Positions 59,401 through 64,000 of a DNA stretch of 64,000 nt are shown piece by piece. The translations under genes were made by a program, and so were the position numbers. The notes under the pieces were generated by a model. That model made no database searches. It was not told the DNA's origin and saw only the letters and a list, made by a program, of their open reading frames with translations. Origin of the DNA: Pomacea canaliculata (Eukaryota; Mollusca; Gastropoda; Architaenioglossa; Ampullariidae); the NCBI RefSeq assembly GCF_003073045.1, contig NC_037591.1, positions 25,143,319 through 25,207,318 of the forward strand, in the 5' to 3' direction. Position 1 is the first letter of the stretch; each line of letters starts with the position of its first letter.

Positions 59401-62400
59401 AGTCTCAAACATCATTTTTTATTAAATGGTTGTGGATCATTAAATATATACATAAAAATTGCTAACAATTCTTATATAGTTTCTTTGTATTATGCTGGAA
59501 ATTAAACCAGAGGTAGACTGCACAAACATGTGCATAATCATCCTTTTATGTTTGTGTGTGCATGTATCCACATCTGTTTCTCTGCATGTATTTGCAGGAG
59601 TAAGAGTGAGAAATTTTTAAGAAGTGTTAAACTTTTATGCATTGTTTTAATGCATTGCATGCAACTCATTGCAAATCTCTTTAAATAAGATGAGCAAGTA
59701 GAAGTCTTTAAATTATTTAGTTGAAAATTGAAGATGTATCACTAAAGAAGTGTTTATGCAAACTAATCTTCTTATGTCAATTTCTTTTTAATTATTTATC
59801 AATTTTCATCTCCTGTTTGTCACCATTCGTGTTCGACATCATCATCACTAACCTGTTGTTTTGTGTAAAACTCCAGGACGTATTTGATATTTGACTTGTG
59901 ACTGGTGCAGGCATTGTCTTGGTGGCCATCAATCCATATGAGTACCTTGAGATATATGGAAATGACATCATCCATGCATACAGTGGCCAAGACATGGGGG
60001 CCATGGACCCCCACATCTACGCTGTTGCTGAGGAAGCCTTCAAGCAGATGTCAAGGTGAGTTCATCATTGAGAATCTTGAAGTCTATTGCGTAGACCCAA
60101 TTCTAAAATTGTTGTATTTAACATAGTACAACAGATTTTTAGTATTCTTGATTGGACTAGTGAGTGTCATGTATGTTTAACAACTGAGATGCTTGGTATG
60201 AAGTTCAAAAAGAAGATTGAATAGTATGTCAGGAGCATGGCTGATATGCAGATGTTTGGCACCAACTGCAGGTGACTGGTGCATAAGCTTAGGATGCTGG
60301 GCATCAACTACCTAGTCCTGACCAGTCAGATTTGAAAAAAAATAATGACCATTTTCCTGCTCTTGTCCCATCCTTTTTTGTGTGTTTTCGTGTCACTTTT
60401 CACTTAACAAACATAAAATAAGACAAAAACAAAGGGTCTGCATTCTTTCTAGAATATTGGCTTATTTTATTAAAGTAGCTTGTATGTTTGTGTGATTAGT
60501 TATGTATAAAGCACTGTTTCTGTCAGAGCTATAATAAGCTAATCCTTTGTAGTAAGTGATAATTTCAGTCAACTTGAAGTAGGTTCTTTGTTGCAGGTTT
60601 GAACAGAACCAGTCTATCATTGTCAGTGGGGAATCAGGAGCTGGTAAAACAGTGTCAGCCAAGTATGCCATGCGATACTTTGCCATGGTGGGTGGGTCAC
60701 AGGCTGATGAACAAACCCAGGTTGAAGCAAAAGTGCTGGCTTCAAACCCAATCATGGAGGTGATGCTTAACTTTTTTTAAATTACAGTCTTAAATGTAAT
60801 AATGATTTAAGTGTTTGTTAAAGACTTTGGAGATGACAAATGCCTGAAAGCATGTTTACATGTTGGCTTTCTCACACACTTTCGCTGTGACAAATATATA
60901 GCGGTCCGGTGGCGCAACGGTTACCGCTGTTAGCGCCTGTCACCAATACAGTGAAGGTTGGCTGCCCAGAGTTCATTTCTCGTCTCGGGCATGCTGTTCT
61001 TTCTCTGCATGTGGCATCTGTTTACAGGGCTGGCTGCCTGCCGTAATATAGCCTTAGTTGCTGGCACGGCGTTATCTCCCCCCCCCCCTCCCCCGTGACA
61101 AATATATAGATCATGTTTCTTTATAGTTTTGTTATACTAAATGAATTGTAATACTTGTCAAGCTTTTACATACTTTGCCTTATATATTGGAGTGTGGGTG
61201 TGTTGGTGTATAGTAAATGTTAGAAACTTTCTTTTTTTAATCTGCAACAAAATTAAGTGAATAGTTTATTCTCATTTTTGGGACAAGATGCTTAACTGAG
61301 TACCTTCAGACAAATATTTTTGTCAGCATTCCTTCCTTAAATTATAACTTGAAAGAAGATGAGCAAGCTTGCTGAATATACATATTGAGTTTACTTGGTT
61401 ATTCACAGTCTTTTACATGATTCCAGGCTATTGGAAATGCTAAAACAACACGTAATGATAACAGTAGTAGATTTGGAAAATACATTGAGATCAGCTTCAA
61501 TAAGCAACATGCCATCATTGGGGCAAACATGCGCACATACCTTTTGGAGAAATCAAGGTAACTTTTTTGAAGTTGAATCTTGAGATTCTGCATGTTTGTC
61601 CTGTTTCCCAGTATTCTCTAGAACTGAATGGGAATTATCAAAGGTCAAGGAAGTCTTGAATGTTATTTATTTGTTTTATTTCTTTATTCTCTTAATTTTC
61701 TTTCACACAGATGATTTCAGATATTTACATGACACGAGTGCATTCTTAAAGCCTATGAAACATTATGACTACCTAAGGTGTGGGCACAGATAAAACTAGT
61801 GGCCAGATTTTTAATAGCACCCTTTGTCCTGGAAAGTTTTTGGTTAAATCTGATTTTAACATCTAGATTTTAATATATAGCAAATTAATAGAAATTTGGA
61901 AAGAATGGTCTCTTGGAAATACTTAATTTTTTTCCTTCCATCAGAGTGGTGTTCCAAGCATCAGAGGAAAGAAATTACCATATATTTTATCAGTTGTGTG
62001 ATTCTGCTGATGATCCAGAATATGAGAAGTTTGAATTAGGTAAGCTTTTTCTAAAGAAAACACATGCTTATATAGGCATATGATACTTATTTGAAGTGAA
62101 TCTGTTAAATTCACAATTTAAACAAAAAATTTATGTAGGCCACACAAAAAGCAATGGATATTATGATACTGAGATTAAGAAGGTACAGCAAACTTGAAGC
62201 AGTTCACCAATGACAGAAATTGTGGAAGAAGATTTTTTAAACAGGATCCAGTCTCTTCCTCTCAAAGTTTCAGGCTATTGTAGATTATGCCTTATACCTC
62301 TGTGTTTAAACATACATTTTCTGAAACCATCGATGAAGCGTATTTTTTTAAAAAGTTTAATATAAACAAACAAAACATTTGTGCTCATCAGAAATTGGTT

Positions 62401-63782
62401 CACTTTACCTGTCCAGGCTCTGCAGATGACTTTTTCTATACTAGCCAAGGTGGAGCACCTGTCATTAAAGGAGTTGACGATGCTGCTGAACTTAAACGTA
62501 CAAGGGAGGCCTTTACGATGCTGGGCAAGTTCCATTCACCATATTATGTCCTAGTGCCACTCCATATAGTCCTTGCCTTAATTTTTTAAATATTCTAAGG
62601 TATGCCACAAACTTTTATCTTTTTATACTAACATATATTTCATTATTTGCTATATCAGAAGTAAACACAAAACATCCAGTTTTGTGTATTAATCTTTTCA
62701 CATGTGGACTCTGCTTGCCAAAACTGAAAGGAGAATCCAGGCATTCAAGAGCAAGTGTCTGCTCCAGATCTCATACAGAGAACATAGAACCAGTGACTGT
62801 ATGAAGCATTGTTGCTGCACTTGTATGACGCCAGGGACCTCTACTAGCAAAAGTCACGCGACATAAGGTGGTCTTTGGCCATGCAACCTGGCACAACACC
62901 TTGTCAAAGATTGTCCTTGGAGGGTAGTCAACACAGCCAGAGGAAGAGCTGGCTTACAAACATCAAAGACTGGACTGGTCTTCCTGTACAGGATCTGCTT
63001 ATTATCGCCCACAATAGGCAAGAGTGGCAGGCCATGTCAGCTGCCACATCTATCCATGTGCTTCCCTCAACGACAGGGACTGGTCAAGGGACGACTGACT
63101 GACTGATGTCCTTACACTTGTGGGTCTGGAGGTAAGTACAAGAAAAGGAGATAACTTAAAATAAGTTGATGACAGACATAATGTGTTGCAGGTTTCAGCG
63201 GCAAGAACCAGATGCTGATACTTCAAATCATATCAGCCATACTGCACTTTGGCAATGTTCACATCAGCGAGAAAGAGGGAGAAGCCTGTGAAATACCTGT
63301 AAATAACCTTCATCATCATTTATTTATTTTAGTCATGGAAATGCTGTGTCTGTTGCTTGTCTGAATAATTTGCTGTTGTTGTGGGGTGGTTTTTCTAGGG
63401 GTTGAAGAAAGGTTGTATGTTTTGAAATGATAAGGTCGGATTATTGTTGGAATGAAGTGCTCTCTCAAGGGAAAGTTTGTGAAATTTTATCATCAAAAGA
63501 GTGAAAATGTTAGGTTATATAAAAAAAAAATCATATTCCTCCCTCTTTTTCTCCTCAGCTGGATTATGTGCTTCTCATTTTACTAAACATTTTTTTCTTG
63601 TTGTTCAATGTATTATCACCAGTAATTGTAAGCTTTTTTACCTTGTGCAGGCAAATGATAAAGCACTGACAACAACATGCAAGTTACTGGGTATTCAGGA
63701 GTCACAGATGCGCATGTGGCTTTGCCATCGTAAAATTGAGACGGTTGGCGAAACACTTACAAAACCACTTTCAGAAAGCCAG
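53445..63782 (+). CDS. MYO5: Myosin V heavy chain, first twelve exons (partial)
   Basis: An actin-based processive motor for vesicle and organelle transport. Exons 53445-53669, 54901-55008, 56605-56616, 58023-58131, 59338-59394, 59911-60055, 60597-60759, 61427-61557, 61945-62039, 62417-62524, 63192-63298 and 63651-63782 join in phase and give the first 464 residues. Landmarks in order: [13 protein letters not shown] (SH3-like N-terminal part), [37 protein letters not shown], the P-loop GESGAGKT, switch [30 protein letters not shown] and [14 protein letters not shown]. The remaining motor, IQ motifs, coiled coil and globular tail lie beyond the window. Exon 1 gives an N-terminal extension of about 75 residues, much longer than usual, and its donor (GTTGGG) is weak, so the true start may differ. 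Exon 3 is a 12-nt microexon. Intron 10 uses a GC donor. Confidence 0.95.
55423..55475. repeat. (CA)n-rich microsatellite
   Basis: CACACACACACACA followed by mixed CACACATA repeats, in myosin V intron 2. Confidence 0.7.
56605..56616 (+). other. 12-nt microexon of myosin V
   Basis: GATAATTGGGTC (Asp-Asn-Trp-Val) lies between CATCCTGCAG and GTAAGT, both strong splice sites. It is in phase 0 on both sides, so including or skipping it keeps the frame. It falls in the variable loop between the SH3-like part and LPHLRNP. Confidence 0.55.
60901..61094 (+). mobile_element. tRNA-derived SINE with target-site duplication
   Basis: The head starts GCGGTCCGGTGGCGCAACGG with a good A box (TGGCGCAACGG) and a diverged B box (GAGTTCATTTCTCG); a GC-rich body ends in a C-run. 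GTGACAAATATATA is repeated at 60887-60900 and 61095-61108, a 14-bp duplication that marks LINE-driven retroposition. It lies in myosin V intron 7. A second copy is at 45346-45505. Confidence 0.88.
62700..63110 (+). mobile_element. LINE ORF2 C-terminal relic
   Basis: The frame starting near 62704 reads [18 protein letters not shown] and SYREHRTSD. After at least one frameshift another frame reads [21 protein letters not shown]. This is the widespread metazoan LINE tail ('WTL..D.EKRIQAFE.KCLR', 'R..K.W.DNIKEWTG'). It is a 5'-truncated, decayed fragment in myosin V intron 10. Confidence 0.75.
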
Positions 63783-64000
63783 GTATGTTCCATTTGCTTA
63801 TTTGCAGGAAATCATTAGAATGAAAATCTTTTGTATAAGTCTAAGTGTGATTGTATACTGTTTCGATTGTATCTTTTATTAACATCTAATATCAGTAACA
63901 AATATTTGCTGTTCTAAATCTTTAAGTAACGGTGTGGTTGGTCAATAATTTTCTGTAAGATGTTGGTGATGCAGTTACTTTGAACCCATCATAAGCAAGA

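Noticed and set aside
1-64000. CRISPR arrays, rRNA genes, operons
   Set aside because: No evenly spaced direct repeats with unique spacers, no rRNA-like stretch and no operon layout; the sequence is clearly animal nuclear DNA.

Overview
This window is animal nuclear DNA, AT-rich and full of introns, and most likely comes from a gastropod mollusc. The main clue is a tandem pair of secreted proteins laid out like the snail FREP/CREP immune lectins (signal peptide, two Ig domains, coiled coil, C-terminal binding domain), but ending in an SRCR domain. Most real genes here are split into short exons, so I joined exons by hand using splice sites, phase and family alignment. No expression data were available.

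Layout. 1-16 kb: a two-exon gene (+) for a 103-residue secreted peptide precursor with a CX3C-X11-CX3C core (4058-8688), and the 3' part of an unrecognised single-pass membrane protein gene (-, 12695-15733). 16.4-22.3 kb: a complete nine-exon mitochondrial methionyl-tRNA formyltransferase gene, MTFMT (+). 23.5-33.2 kb: a recent direct tandem duplication of about 4.7 kb. Each copy holds an intact Ig-Ig-coiled coil-SRCR gene (-) and a 76-nt relic of MTFMT exon 5 (+). The two genes are almost identical in the Ig and coiled-coil exons but strongly different in the SRCR exons. 33.7-36.4 kb: an ependymin-related secreted protein gene (-). 38.2-40.8 kb: a Sushi-domain membrane protein gene (+). 42.2-43.9 kb: a TATA-driven gene (-) for a 65-residue secreted peptide with ten cysteines in thirteen residues. 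44-53.4 kb: mostly non-coding, with mobile-element fragments and one unexplained 134-codon ORF. 53.4-63.8 kb: the first twelve exons of a myosin V heavy-chain gene (+), including a 12-nt microexon and a GC-AG intron; the gene runs off the right edge.

Mobile elements are small or truncated: three hAT-like MITEs with clear target-site duplications, a tRNA-type SINE family (two copies, one with a 14-bp duplication), 3' fragments of a CR1/L2-like LINE, and one other LINE relic. I saw no CRISPR array, rRNA, or old virus copies.

The middle of the window (Ig-SRCR pair, ependymin-like, Sushi-TM, two cysteine-rich secreted peptides) is a run of secreted or surface proteins between two housekeeping genes (MTFMT and myosin V). 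That the Ig-SRCR pair works in recognition or defence is inferred from architecture only.
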